A DNA stretch of 36,982 nucleotides, from assembly GCA_035369845.1 (NCBI GenBank), contig DAOOVD010000025.1:1-36982 (forward strand). Reading direction: 5' to 3'. Shown piece by piece: positions 7,014-14,209 of this stretch (position 1 is its first letter; each line of letters opens with the position of its first letter). This stretch comes from DAOOVD01 sp035369845 (GTDB lineage Bacteria > Bacillota > Desulfotomaculia > Desulfotomaculales > Pelotomaculaceae). The translations under genes were made by a program, and so were the position numbers. Under the pieces are notes generated by a model. The model searched no databases. It worked only from the letters and a program-made list of their open reading frames with translations, and had not been told where the DNA came from.

Positions 7014-7997
7014 ATGATGCGGAGGATCGTCGTACCGGCGGCGGCGCTGGCCTTATTCGCGGCCGTGCCCCTGCTGACCGGCAGCGGCTACCTGCTGGGG
7101 ATATTGATAGTGACAGGCATCTATACCATAGTTGTAACCGGGCTCGGCATACTGATGGGCTACGCCGGCCAGATCTCCCTCGGCCACGCGGCGTTTTTCG
7201 GCCTGGGCGGATACGCGGTGGCGATACTGACCACTTCCTTCCGCTGGCCTGCGCCAGCCGCCCTTGTCGCAGCCCTGGTCCTGCCGGGAATTGTGGCGGC
7301 CGTAATCGGCCGGCCAACCCTGAAACTGAAAGAACTGTTCCTGGCAATGGCCACGCTCGCCTTCGGCATTCTGGTGCACATATTTTTCAACGAGGGCGGG
7401 AAGATCACCGGAGGACCTTCCGGTCTCTCCGGCGTACCTTACTTTAAGCTGGGCGGCCTGGTGTTTGACCGCGACACAGAGTTCTACTACCTGGTGCTTG
7501 CCGCGGTGCTGCTGGTGTTCCTGGCAGTCAAAAACCTTATTGATTCGCGGACGGGCAGGGCTTTGAAGGCGGTAAGGGAAAGCGAGCACGCCGCGGAGGC
7601 TTCCGGCATCGACACAGCCGGCCTGAAACTCCGGGCCTTTGTCTTCAGCGCGGTGCTGGCCGGCCTGGCCGGGGGGCTGTACGCTTTTTACGTCACTTTC
7701 GTAAATCCTTCCCCCTTCAGTTTTCATACTTCGGTTCAGTTTGTCCTGATGGCCGTCATCGGCGGCCTGGGCACGCTATGGGGGCCGCTATTGGGAACTG
7801 GTGTGGTGGTTTTCCTCGGGGAGTTCCTGCGCTGGGCGGTACCCCTGGTCATACCGGACGCGGGCGGCGAATACCAGATCATTTTTTTCGGGATGATTCT
7901 CGTTGTTTTGATGGTGTTCCGGCCGGAGGGACTGAGCCGGATGATAGAGATGATCCGGAAGGGATCTGTGCGGGAGGGCGAAAGCAGTGCTTCTTGA
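7014..7997 (+). CDS. livM: Branched-chain amino acid ABC transporter permease LivM
   Basis: The second membrane subunit, 327 residues with about nine hydrophobic segments. Characteristic stretches are GYAGQISLGHAAFFGLGGYAVA near 44-65, LFLAMATLAFGIL near 110-122, LKAVRESEHAAEASGID (the cytoplasmic coupling loop, about 183-199) and MAVIGGLGTLWGPLLG near 246-261. ATG 7014 follows GGGAGG; a second ATG is directly behind it. Its end overlaps the livG start by 11 bases, so translation is probably coupled. Confidence 0.92.
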   Translation: MMRRIVVPAAALALFAAVPLLTGSGYLLGILIVTGIYTIVVTGLGILMGYAGQISLGHAAFFGLGGYAVAILTTSFRWPAPAALVAALVLPGIVAAVIGRPTLKLKELFLAMATLAFGILVHIFFNEGGKITGGPSGLSGVPYFKLGGLVFDRDTEFYYLVLAAVLLVFLAVKNLIDSRTGRALKAVRESEHAAEASGIDTAGLKLRAFVFSAVLAGLAGGLYAFYVTFVNPSPFSFHTSVQFVLMAVIGGLGTLWGPLLGTGVVVFLGEFLRWAVPLVIPDAGGEYQIIFFGMILVVLMVFRPEGLSRMIEMIRKGSVREGESSAS

Positions 7998-8754
7998 AGT
8001 GGAGGGACTTGTCAAGTATTTCGGGGGTGTGGCGGCGGTTGACGGCGTCAGTTTCGGCGTGCGGAAAGGGGAGATTTACGCTCTGATCGGTCCCAACGGA
8101 GCGGGCAAGACCACAATCTTCAACCTCATCACCAGGATGATCGAGCCGGACCGGGGAACGGTAACCTTTGCAGGCAGATCCCTCGCCGGCCTGAAACCCC
8201 ACCAGGTGGCCGCCGCCGGGATAACCAGAACTTTTCAGAACCTCCAGCTCTTCGGGGGAATGTCGGTGCTGGAAAACGTGATGACCGGCGCGTACCTCAA
8301 GGGCAGGACGGGTTTTTGGGAGTCCCTGGCCCGGTTGCCGCGGTCAGTTGCTGAAGAAAAAAAGATCAGGGAGGAGTCCATGAGGCTCCTGACCGTGCTC
8401 GGCCTGGCCGGCGCCGCCGGGATGCCGGCCTCGGCGCTCCCCTTCGGACAGCAGCGGCTGCTGGAAATAGCCCGCGCGCTTGCCTCCGGTCCGGGGCTGG
8501 TGCTGCTGGACGAACCGGCTGCGGGGCTCAACAGCGTGGAGGCGAAGGCGCTTGCCGGGTTTTTAAAAAAGCTGCGGGATCAGGGCAAATCGATGATTCT
8601 GGTCGAACACGACATGGAAACGGTGATGGAAGTGGCCGACCGGATTCTGGTGCTCAACTTCGGGGTGGCGATAGCCGAGGGCACACCGGCCGAAATCCAG
8701 TCTGACCCGGAAGTGATCAAAGCCTACCTGGGGGAGGATGATCGGGTTGCTTGA
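7987..8754 (+). CDS. livG: Branched-chain amino acid ABC transporter ATP-binding protein LivG
   Basis: One of the two ATPases that drive the LivHM channel, 255 residues. Walker A is GPNGAGKTT (35-43). The stretch TRTFQNLQLF (Q-loop, about 80-89) and the degenerate signature LPFGQQRLLEIARAL (151-165) are both standard for LivG, as is Walker B LVLLDEP (171-177) followed by AAGLN. The switch histidine is in LVEHDM. The start is GTG with GGGAGG eight to nine bases before it, inside the end of livM. Its stop lies 17 bases inside the frame of livF. Confidence 0.92.
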   Translation: MLLEVEGLVKYFGGVAAVDGVSFGVRKGEIYALIGPNGAGKTTIFNLITRMIEPDRGTVTFAGRSLAGLKPHQVAAAGITRTFQNLQLFGGMSVLENVMTGAYLKGRTGFWESLARLPRSVAEEKKIREESMRLLTVLGLAGAAGMPASALPFGQQRLLEIARALASGPGLVLLDEPAAGLNSVEAKALAGFLKKLRDQGKSMILVEHDMETVMEVADRILVLNFGVAIAEGTPAEIQSDPEVIKAYLGEDDRVA

Positions 8755-9487
8755 GGTAAGAAATCTGGATGCCTGTCACGGCTGGGTGCAGGCGCTGCGG
8801 GACGTCTCCTTCCGCGTGGACGCCGGTGAAATGATTGCCGTGCTCGGCGCCAACGGAGCAGGAAAAAGCACGCTGCTTGGCGTATTATCAGGGTTATGCC
8901 GTCCGGGGAAAGGCGAAGTCGTTTTGGACGGCAGGCCGATTGCGGGAAAGCCGCCCGAATACATCGTCAGGCAGGGGATAAGCCTGGTCCCGGAGCGCAG
9001 GGAAATTTTCGGCTCCCTGACCGTGCTGGACAACCTGCTTTTGGGGGCGTATCACCGCTACCGTTCCGGCAGGAATGAAGTTGCGGATGACGTAAAGAGG
9101 GTATTGGAGGTTTTCCCGGCGCTCAGAGGCAGGGAAAACCAGCATGCCGGCACGTTGAGCGGCGGCTTGCAGCAGATGCTGGCCATCGGCCGGGGGCTGA
9201 TGTCGCGCCCGCGCCTGCTTCTGCTCGACGAGCCGTCGGCAGGCCTGGCCCCGATGGTGGTGCGGGAGATAATGTCGACGCTGACGGATCTGAAGAAAAG
9301 CGGAATGGCCGTAATTCTGGTTGAGCAGAACACCGCGGCGGCGCTCAAAGCAGCCGACAGGGCCTTGGTTTTGGAAAGGGGGAGGCTCGTTTTGAGCGGC
9401 GACCCGCTGAAATTGATGGACGACGCCAGAGTACAACAGGCCTACCTGGGCCGCCGCCGTGCGGCGCGGCCCGCGGCGGTCGTGTAA
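8738..9487 (+). CDS. livF: Branched-chain amino acid ABC transporter ATP-binding protein LivF
   Basis: The partner ATPase of LivG, about 249 residues. Walker A GANGAGKST is at 37-45, the LivF-typical VPERREIFGSLTVLDNL at about 84-100, the signature LSGGLQQ at 140-146, Walker B LLLLDEP at 160-166, and the switch region has LVEQN, where LivF proteins replace the histidine as here. Start choice: ATG 8738 touches its GGAGG with no spacer, so the in-frame TTG at 8747 (nine bases from the same ribosome site, giving MLEVRNL) may be the true start. The frame overlaps livG. PaaK follows 27 bases later in the same direction. Confidence 0.92.
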   Translation: MIGLLEVRNLDACHGWVQALRDVSFRVDAGEMIAVLGANGAGKSTLLGVLSGLCRPGKGEVVLDGRPIAGKPPEYIVRQGISLVPERREIFGSLTVLDNLLLGAYHRYRSGRNEVADDVKRVLEVFPALRGRENQHAGTLSGGLQQMLAIGRGLMSRPRLLLLDEPSAGLAPMVVREIMSTLTDLKKSGMAVILVEQNTAAALKAADRALVLERGRLVLSGDPLKLMDDARVQQAYLGRRRAARPAAVV

Positions 9488-9514
9488 AAATATCCGAGGG
9501 ATGTGATTTTATTC

Positions 9515-10861
9515 ATGAATGCTCAGGCAAGTTCTTCTCCAGGTAAAAAGCTGGAGATCCGGTACTGGGATCCCGAATTTGAGACGATGCCCAGGGAGAG
9601 GCTCGAACAGCTTCAACTGGAGCGCCTGAAAGAGACGGTAGAACGTGTTTACCGCTCGGTTCCGTTTTACCGGAGGGCGTTTAAGGAGAAAGGGATTGAG
9701 CCGGGGGACGTCAGGTCGCTTGACGACTTGAAAAACCTGCCTTTCACGGCCAAGCAGGATCTAAGGGACAATTACCCCTACGGGCTTTTTGCCGTGCCCT
9801 TGAGCGAGGTGATCCGCATTCACGCCTCCTCCGGAACCACCGGAAAGCCCTCGGTGGTGGGCTATACGAGAAGGGATATTGAAAACTGGGCCGACCTGGT
9901 GGCCCGCTGCCTGGTGATGGCCGGCGGCAGCAAGCGCTCAATAGTCCAGGTTGCTTACGGCTATGGGCTTTTTACCGGCGGTCTGGGCGCCCACTACGGG
10001 GCGGAACGGCTGGGCGCCGCGGTGGTTCCCATGTCCGGCGGCAACACCGCGCGACAGCTCATGCTGATGCAGGACTTCGGTACAACCATCCTCGCCTGCA
10101 CGCCTTCTTACGCGCTTTTTCTCGCCGAGGAGGGCGAGGCGGCCGGCATCGATTTCAAAAAACTGCCGCTTGAGGCCGGCGTTTTCGGCGCGGAGCCGTG
10201 GACGGAAAACATGAGGAAACAGATCGAGGAGAAAATGGACATAACCGCCCTGGACATCTACGGGCTGAGTGAAATCATGGGCCCGGGCGTGTCCATGGAA
10301 TGTCCGGTCAAGAACGGGTCGCACATTTTCGAGGACCATTTCATCGCTGAAATTATCGACCCGGAAACAGGCGAAACCCTTCCTTACGGTCAGAGAGGGG
10401 AATTGGTCCTGACCACTGTTGCGAAAGAGGCAATTCCGCTGATCCGCTACCGCACGCGGGACATTTCGTCCCTTCACCCGGAAAAGTGCGCCTGCGGGCG
10501 TACCCATGTGCGCATGAAGCGCGTGACCGGCCGTACCGACGACATGCTGATCATCCGCGGCGTCAACGTCTTTCCCTCCCAGGTGGAGAGCGTCCTGCTG
10601 GAGTTCGGCGAAACCGAGCCGCACTACTTGCTGGTGGTGGACCGCAAGGGCGAGCTTGACGACCTGGAAATCTGGGTGGAACTGTCCGAGAAGATGTTCT
10701 CCGACGAGGTCAGGCGGCTCGAGCACCTCGAGACCAAGATCCGCCACAAAATTTTAAGCGTGCTCAACATCAGCGCCAAGATAAAGTTCGTCGAACCCCG
10801 GACCATCCCCAGAAGCGAGGGCAAGGCCAGGCGGGTAATGGACCGGAGGGACATGACGTAA
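9515..10861 (+). CDS. paaK: Phenylacetate-CoA ligase-like AMP-forming enzyme
   Basis: An adenylate-forming ligase of the PaaK family that joins an aryl acid to CoA using ATP, 448 residues from ATG 9515. The phosphate loop is SSGTTGKP (105-112), the adenine/acid motif is YGLSEIMGPG near 250, YRTRD lies near 315, and the C-terminal lid holds GRTDDMLIIRGVNVFPSQVE. It also has the CAC-G cysteine pair typical of this family. An upstream in-frame GTG (9503) lies within the ribosome-binding stretch, so ATG is preferred. As the last gene of a T-box-controlled liv operon it may activate aryl acids from amino acid breakdown or a compound taken up by the Liv system. The real substrate cannot be read from sequence; archaeal and anaerobe homologues often sit with indolepyruvate oxidoreductase, which is not seen here. 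Confidence 0.88.
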   Translation: MNAQASSSPGKKLEIRYWDPEFETMPRERLEQLQLERLKETVERVYRSVPFYRRAFKEKGIEPGDVRSLDDLKNLPFTAKQDLRDNYPYGLFAVPLSEVIRIHASSGTTGKPSVVGYTRRDIENWADLVARCLVMAGGSKRSIVQVAYGYGLFTGGLGAHYGAERLGAAVVPMSGGNTARQLMLMQDFGTTILACTPSYALFLAEEGEAAGIDFKKLPLEAGVFGAEPWTENMRKQIEEKMDITALDIYGLSEIMGPGVSMECPVKNGSHIFEDHFIAEIIDPETGETLPYGQRGELVLTTVAKEAIPLIRYRTRDISSLHPEKCACGRTHVRMKRVTGRTDDMLIIRGVNVFPSQVESVLLEFGETEPHYLLVVDRKGELDDLEIWVELSEKMFSDEVRRLEHLETKIRHKILSVLNISAKIKFVEPRTIPRSEGKARRVMDRRDMT

Positions 10862-10950
10862 AGCCGGCGGACATTAAAAATGATTAAAAAGCTTACCGCA
10901 AGCGGTCCCGGCAAACCGGCGCAGTCCCGGTAAAACAGGCCGCGGCGCGG

Positions 10951-10997
10951 GAGAACCGTTCCCGGTGTCAAGGGGGCGGTTCTCTTCAAGTATTTTT
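10951..10997 (+). terminator. Probable terminator of the liv-paaK operon
   Basis: GAGAACCG (10951-10958) pairs with CGGTTCTC (10977-10984); the T-rich stretch at 10991-10997 starts a few bases later, so the site is imperfect. The remainder of the 10862-11164 gap holds no gene and no clear promoter. Confidence 0.45.
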
Positions 10998-11164
10998 TGC
11001 CTGTGAAGGCATTTTTTTATTTGCGCCGGTTTTCGGTTCGGCAAAGGATGGCGCCGGTTCTTGTCGAATATTGCTTTTAGCGGGAACTCGCCCCGGGGAT
11101 AAATAATAAAGGCGGTTTTGGTCAATTATAATGGTGAGACCGGGATTGCGCGGGAGAGAAGGCA

Positions 11165-12172
11165 ATGAATGGTTCCGGCAATGGGAAAAACGGCAAAAGC
11201 AAGTTCAACAAATGGATATTCCTAGCCGCTCTGATTGTTTTGCTGCTGGGCGTGTCCGGGTACGCGCTCAGGGGCTACGTAAGCGGGGCCCTGTGGGGCA
11301 GGCCGGATGGAGGCGGGGAACCGGCCGTTGAAACAGACGCGGCATACGGCACGGCCGGGCCGGACGAGCCCGCGGCCGGCAGCGGCGGACAGAATGCGGA
11401 AGTGCGGAACGGGGAAAGCGGGGGCGTGCAGGCCGGGGAAAAACCCGAAGGCACTCCGTTTTCCGCCAGCGGCCTGCCCAACACCAGACACGGCTGGGGC
11501 CTGAAGCGAAACAGCAGCCACCGGCAGCCCGAGATGCCTTCCTCGATCACGGCCACGCTGGAAAAATACGGCGCCTACTGGATCGGCAGCCCCGGCGGCA
11601 AGGATCTTTATCTTACCTTCGACGAGGGTTATGAAAACGGTTATACTCCGAAGATACTCGACATTTTAAAGGCGAACGGCGTCAGGGCGGCCTTCTTCGT
11701 AACCGGCCATTACGTAAAGAGCCAGCCGGACCTGGTGAGGAGAATGGTCGACGAGGGGCACATCGTCGGCAATCACACGGATACCCACCCCAGCCTGCCT
11801 GACGTGTCCGACGCGCAGATCGAACGGGAGCTCCGGGCGGTGGAACAGGAGTTCGAGAAGGTGACCGGGCGCAAGGGGATGAAGTACCTCAGGCCTCCCC
11901 AGGGCGAATACAGCGAAAGGACCCTGGCCGTAACCAGGAATCTGGGCTATCACAATATTTTCTGGAGCCTGGCCATGGTGGACTGGGTGCCTATGCCGGG
12001 CGGGCCGCAGGAAGCCTACGATTCCGTTATGGGCAACCTGCACAATGGAGCCTTGATCTTGCTGCACGCGGTGTCGAAGGACAACACCGAAGCTCTGGAC
12101 AGGATTTTAAAAGACGCCAGGGCGCGGGGCTACACCTTTAAAACCCTGGACGACCTGGTGGCGGGCTTTTAA
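11165..12172 (+). CDS. PdaA-like polysaccharide (peptidoglycan) deacetylase
   Basis: A NodB-fold carbohydrate esterase that removes acetyl groups from cell-wall sugars; the closest named family is PdaA (delta-lactam-forming de-N-acetylase of spore cortex). An N-terminal anchor helix (about 17-37) is followed by a low-complexity Gly/Ala/Glu linker to about 105. The catalytic domain then has TFDEGYENGYT (motif 1, 151-161), HTDTH (metal-binding motif 2, 204-208), RPPQGEYS (motif 3, 243-250) and LLHAVS near the end. The TFDEG form, rather than TFDDG, and the preceding PNTRHGWGLKR stretch are typical of PdaA. Start ATG 11165 follows GAGAAGG. It fits a sporulating Firmicute, though other wall deacetylase roles are possible. 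Confidence 0.85.
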   Translation: MNGSGNGKNGKSKFNKWIFLAALIVLLLGVSGYALRGYVSGALWGRPDGGGEPAVETDAAYGTAGPDEPAAGSGGQNAEVRNGESGGVQAGEKPEGTPFSASGLPNTRHGWGLKRNSSHRQPEMPSSITATLEKYGAYWIGSPGGKDLYLTFDEGYENGYTPKILDILKANGVRAAFFVTGHYVKSQPDLVRRMVDEGHIVGNHTDTHPSLPDVSDAQIERELRAVEQEFEKVTGRKGMKYLRPPQGEYSERTLAVTRNLGYHNIFWSLAMVDWVPMPGGPQEAYDSVMGNLHNGALILLHAVSKDNTEALDRILKDARARGYTFKTLDDLVAGF

Positions 12173-12209
12173 TTTTAATCAGCTTCAAAATGTTTTTGTA
12201 AAAAATTTT

Positions 12210-12495
12210 TTATTTTTGTTCCTGATTAAAGAAATCCGAATTCTTGATTAAATCAACATATTTTTTTGCTGCTAAATCAAAACCTGAGTGAAAGTACAGA
12301 ATCAAATCATTTCTCAAAGCCTCATCATATGGAAATGTCAACGCCCGCATTATCCATCGAGTTTAACAAATTATTATAAGTTCCATCAGTATAAGCGTCC
12401 AAATAGCCATTTGTATTCCCAATAATGGTTCTTATCGCTTTTTCAGCTACTAAATCCGGGTAAATGTGGGTATGGGCGTCAATATGATAATTTAT
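12210..12495 (-). pseudogene. Broken amidohydrolase (TIM-barrel metal-dependent hydrolase) remnant
   Basis: Read on the minus strand from about 12495, the frame gives HIDAHTHIYPDLVAEKAIRT and then a further 30 residues ending NAGVDISI before a stop. The HxH metal motif right at the N-terminus is that of the amidohydrolase-2 family. Shifted by one frame, the sequence continues as FPYDEALRNDLILYFHSG and ends at a stop (12210-12212), which looks like the far C-terminus of such a protein. Together they cover under 100 residues, where the family has about 250-300, so a large internal deletion plus a frameshift is inferred. A good ribosome site (AAAGGAGAT, 12504-12496) is still present, but no in-frame ATG/GTG/TTG follows it. 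Base composition is clearly AT-richer than the liv genes. Confidence 0.6.
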
Positions 12496-12549
12496 ATCTC
12501 CTTTGTGTGGAGGACAGGACTCGTAGGGAGAAGGTAAGTAACTCTGTCT

Positions 12550-12566
12550 CTTGATTTGAAATCAAG
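12550..12566. promoter_or_regulatory. Perfect palindrome, candidate operator of had
   Basis: CTTGATTTGAAATCAAG is an exact inverted repeat with 8-base arms around a single G, 18 bases before the had start. The one-base centre cannot form an RNA hairpin loop, so a dimeric DNA-binding regulator is more likely than a terminator. No matching copy was found elsewhere in the window. Confidence 0.45.
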
Positions 12567-12584
12567 TTTTGGGGGTTAAGGTGA

Positions 12585-13661
12585 ATGGCTAAACTACCAA
12601 GTAAAATCGAAACTTGGCAGATGGTGGCTCTTGGTAAAATGAAGAGAGCCACAATTGATGTTCCCAAGCTTAAGACAGGTGAGGTACTGGTCGAAATAGC
12701 CGGCTGTGGTATTTGTTACAACGATCATGCTGTCTTCTATGGCGAAGTGCCGACCGGGGCAGTAATGCCACGAACATTAGGTCATGAAATAAGCGGCACC
12801 ATTGTCGACGGCGATGCCAAACTTGTGGGTAAAGAGGTCATCATTCCACCCGCTATGCCATGCCACAACTGCCTCATTTGTAAAGCTGGGCGGGAAAACC
12901 GCTGCCTGGCAGCCAAAATACCAGGTTACAGCATGGGTATTTATGGCGGCAACTCCAGTCATATAGTCGTACCTTCAGCAGATCTATGCTACATTAAAGA
13001 AAAGAAAGAAATACCTCTTTCACACTTTGCCGTGGTCGCTGATGCCGTTGCCTCAACCTACCAAGCAGCCAAAAGAGCTAATGTGCAGCCAGGGGATATG
13101 GTAATCATCGTTGGTGCCACCGGAGGTGCTGGCGTATATGCTACACAGGTCTGCGCCGCCATGGGCGCTAAAGAGATCATCGGCATCGCCCGTAATGAGG
13201 AAAAGCTGCAGAGGGCACTAAAGTTCGGTGCCACCCATGTCATCAGCAGCCAGAATAAGACCGCTAAAGAGGTCCACGCTGAGTTTTACTCCTATTGTAT
13301 GAGTAAGAAACTCTCACCTTACTATGGCTGGAAGATTTTTGAGTGGTCGGGTACGGCGGCAGGACAGGAAATCGCTTTAGAGTTGCTGCCTTTTATCGGC
13401 AAGCTGGTGGTCGCTGGCTGTGGAACACATAAGAACGAGTTTTCTTTATCCCGGTTGATGACTCTTGAGGCTGATATAATTGGTAGCTGGGCCTGCCGAC
13501 CTAAATACTACCCCGATGTTTTGAACATGGTACTCAGCGGCATAATCCAGATCGAGCCTTTTATAAAGACCATGCCTATGAGTCAGATAAAAGAAGCTTA
13601 TGAAGAAGCTCATCGAGGGGGCTTGACGCAAAGAATTGTGCTGACCCCTGATTTTGAATAG
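12585..13661 (+). CDS. had: 6-hydroxycyclohex-1-ene-1-carbonyl-CoA dehydrogenase (Had)-like zinc alcohol dehydrogenase
   Basis: A medium-chain, zinc-dependent alcohol dehydrogenase of 358 residues, the length of the benzoyl-CoA-pathway enzyme. Had oxidises 6-hydroxycyclohex-1-ene-1-carbonyl-CoA to the 6-oxo compound with NAD+. Visible are the catalytic-zinc Cys41 (AGCGIC) and GHE (66-68), the structural-zinc cysteines 93, 96, 99 and 107 in MPCHNCLICKAGRENRC, and the nucleotide-binding GATGGAG (177-183). The stretch from EVIIP to SMGIYGG, with its run RCLAAKIPG, is strikingly like known Had proteins, and so is the overall order. The partner genes dch and oah, and benzoyl-CoA reductase, are not in the window. 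GC content is visibly lower than in flanking operons. Function is a strong family inference, but a related alicyclic-CoA substrate is possible. Confidence 0.75.
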   Translation: MAKLPSKIETWQMVALGKMKRATIDVPKLKTGEVLVEIAGCGICYNDHAVFYGEVPTGAVMPRTLGHEISGTIVDGDAKLVGKEVIIPPAMPCHNCLICKAGRENRCLAAKIPGYSMGIYGGNSSHIVVPSADLCYIKEKKEIPLSHFAVVADAVASTYQAAKRANVQPGDMVIIVGATGGAGVYATQVCAAMGAKEIIGIARNEEKLQRALKFGATHVISSQNKTAKEVHAEFYSYCMSKKLSPYYGWKIFEWSGTAAGQEIALELLPFIGKLVVAGCGTHKNEFSLSRLMTLEADIIGSWACRPKYYPDVLNMVLSGIIQIEPFIKTMPMSQIKEAYEEAHRGGLTQRIVLTPDFE

Positions 13662-13926
13662 ATTTAAAGGCAGTTCAGGACACTTTAATTTTTTGAGGAT
13701 AATAAGAGGAATTGAAACAGGATATATTGAGGAGAAAGAATTAACATTGAAGACTTTTGTGAAGGTTCACGATGAAAAACATTTAACGGTCGGATTCCCA
13801 CAGAGAGTAGTAACCTGGGAGGAACTGCTTGACAGGTTGCAGGTGAAGCTGTGGGTGTATCCAGACCGTTTAGAGGTTCGGGGAATTGTCCCGATAGAAG
13901 ATATAGCGAATCCTAAATGCTGTTGA
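13654..13926 (+). CDS. Small protein of unknown function
   Basis: A 90-residue frame starting at TTG 13654, overlapping the end of had by eight bases. I do not recognise it with confidence. The C-terminal half (LLDRLQVKLWVYPDRLEVRG, then IVPIEDI) has the look of the beta-rich tail of a serine-recombinase-like protein, in which case it would be a fragment left by a mobile element. It could equally be a small intact gene coupled to had. No good ribosome site precedes the TTG, which favours the fragment idea. Its composition is AT-rich like the rest of this patch. Confidence 0.4.
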   Translation: MNRFKGSSGHFNFLRIIRGIETGYIEEKELTLKTFVKVHDEKHLTVGFPQRVVTWEELLDRLQVKLWVYPDRLEVRGIVPIEDIANPKCC

Positions 13927-13968
13927 GAATTTTTGATGGATTAGTTTGGGAATCTACGAGGAGAGAAG

Positions 13969-13999
13969 AAAAAAACCTGAACATACAAAGATGTTCAGG
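13969..13999 (-). terminator. Intrinsic terminator of the gdhA/small-protein transcript
   Basis: On the minus strand CCTGAACAT (13999-13991) pairs perfectly with ATGTTCAGG (13984-13976) and is followed by seven Ts (13975-13969). It ends leftward transcription 17 bases after the small Cys-rich gene. Confidence 0.85.
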
Positions 14000-14015
14000 G
14001 GAGGATGGTAATTTT

Positions 14016-14171
14016 TTACTTTTTATCGGCTAAGTCCTGTAATGTCTTTTTCAAATCCTTCAACAAGTGTTCAAGTTCCGCCAGCTTCTGAACAGCCTGA
14101 CTCGGGCAACAGTTTCCAAATTGGGCGCATTTTGAACAGGGGTCAATGTAAGCCAAGGGGCATTGATCCAT
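14016..14171 (-). CDS. 51-residue cysteine-rich small protein downstream of gdhA
   Basis: A short gene of 51 codons. ATG 14171 follows a strong AAAGGAGG, and the frame ends (TAA) just before a perfect terminator, so it is very likely translated. The N-terminal part has five cysteines (4, 12, 15, 21, 22), including PCSKC and NCC; the C-terminal part (about 26-51) is an amphipathic, Lys/Leu-rich helix, possibly a coiled coil. The Cys spacing could bind zinc or an iron-sulfur cluster, or be redox active. It is 38 bases after gdhA and probably on the same transcript. I know no named family for it. Confidence 0.75.
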   Translation of the reverse strand: MDQCPLAYIDPCSKCAQFGNCCPSQAVQKLAELEHLLKDLKKTLQDLADKK

Positions 14172-14209
14172 AATTCTGCCTCCTTTCCTTTTCCCCGGTT
14201 TTTGCTCTC

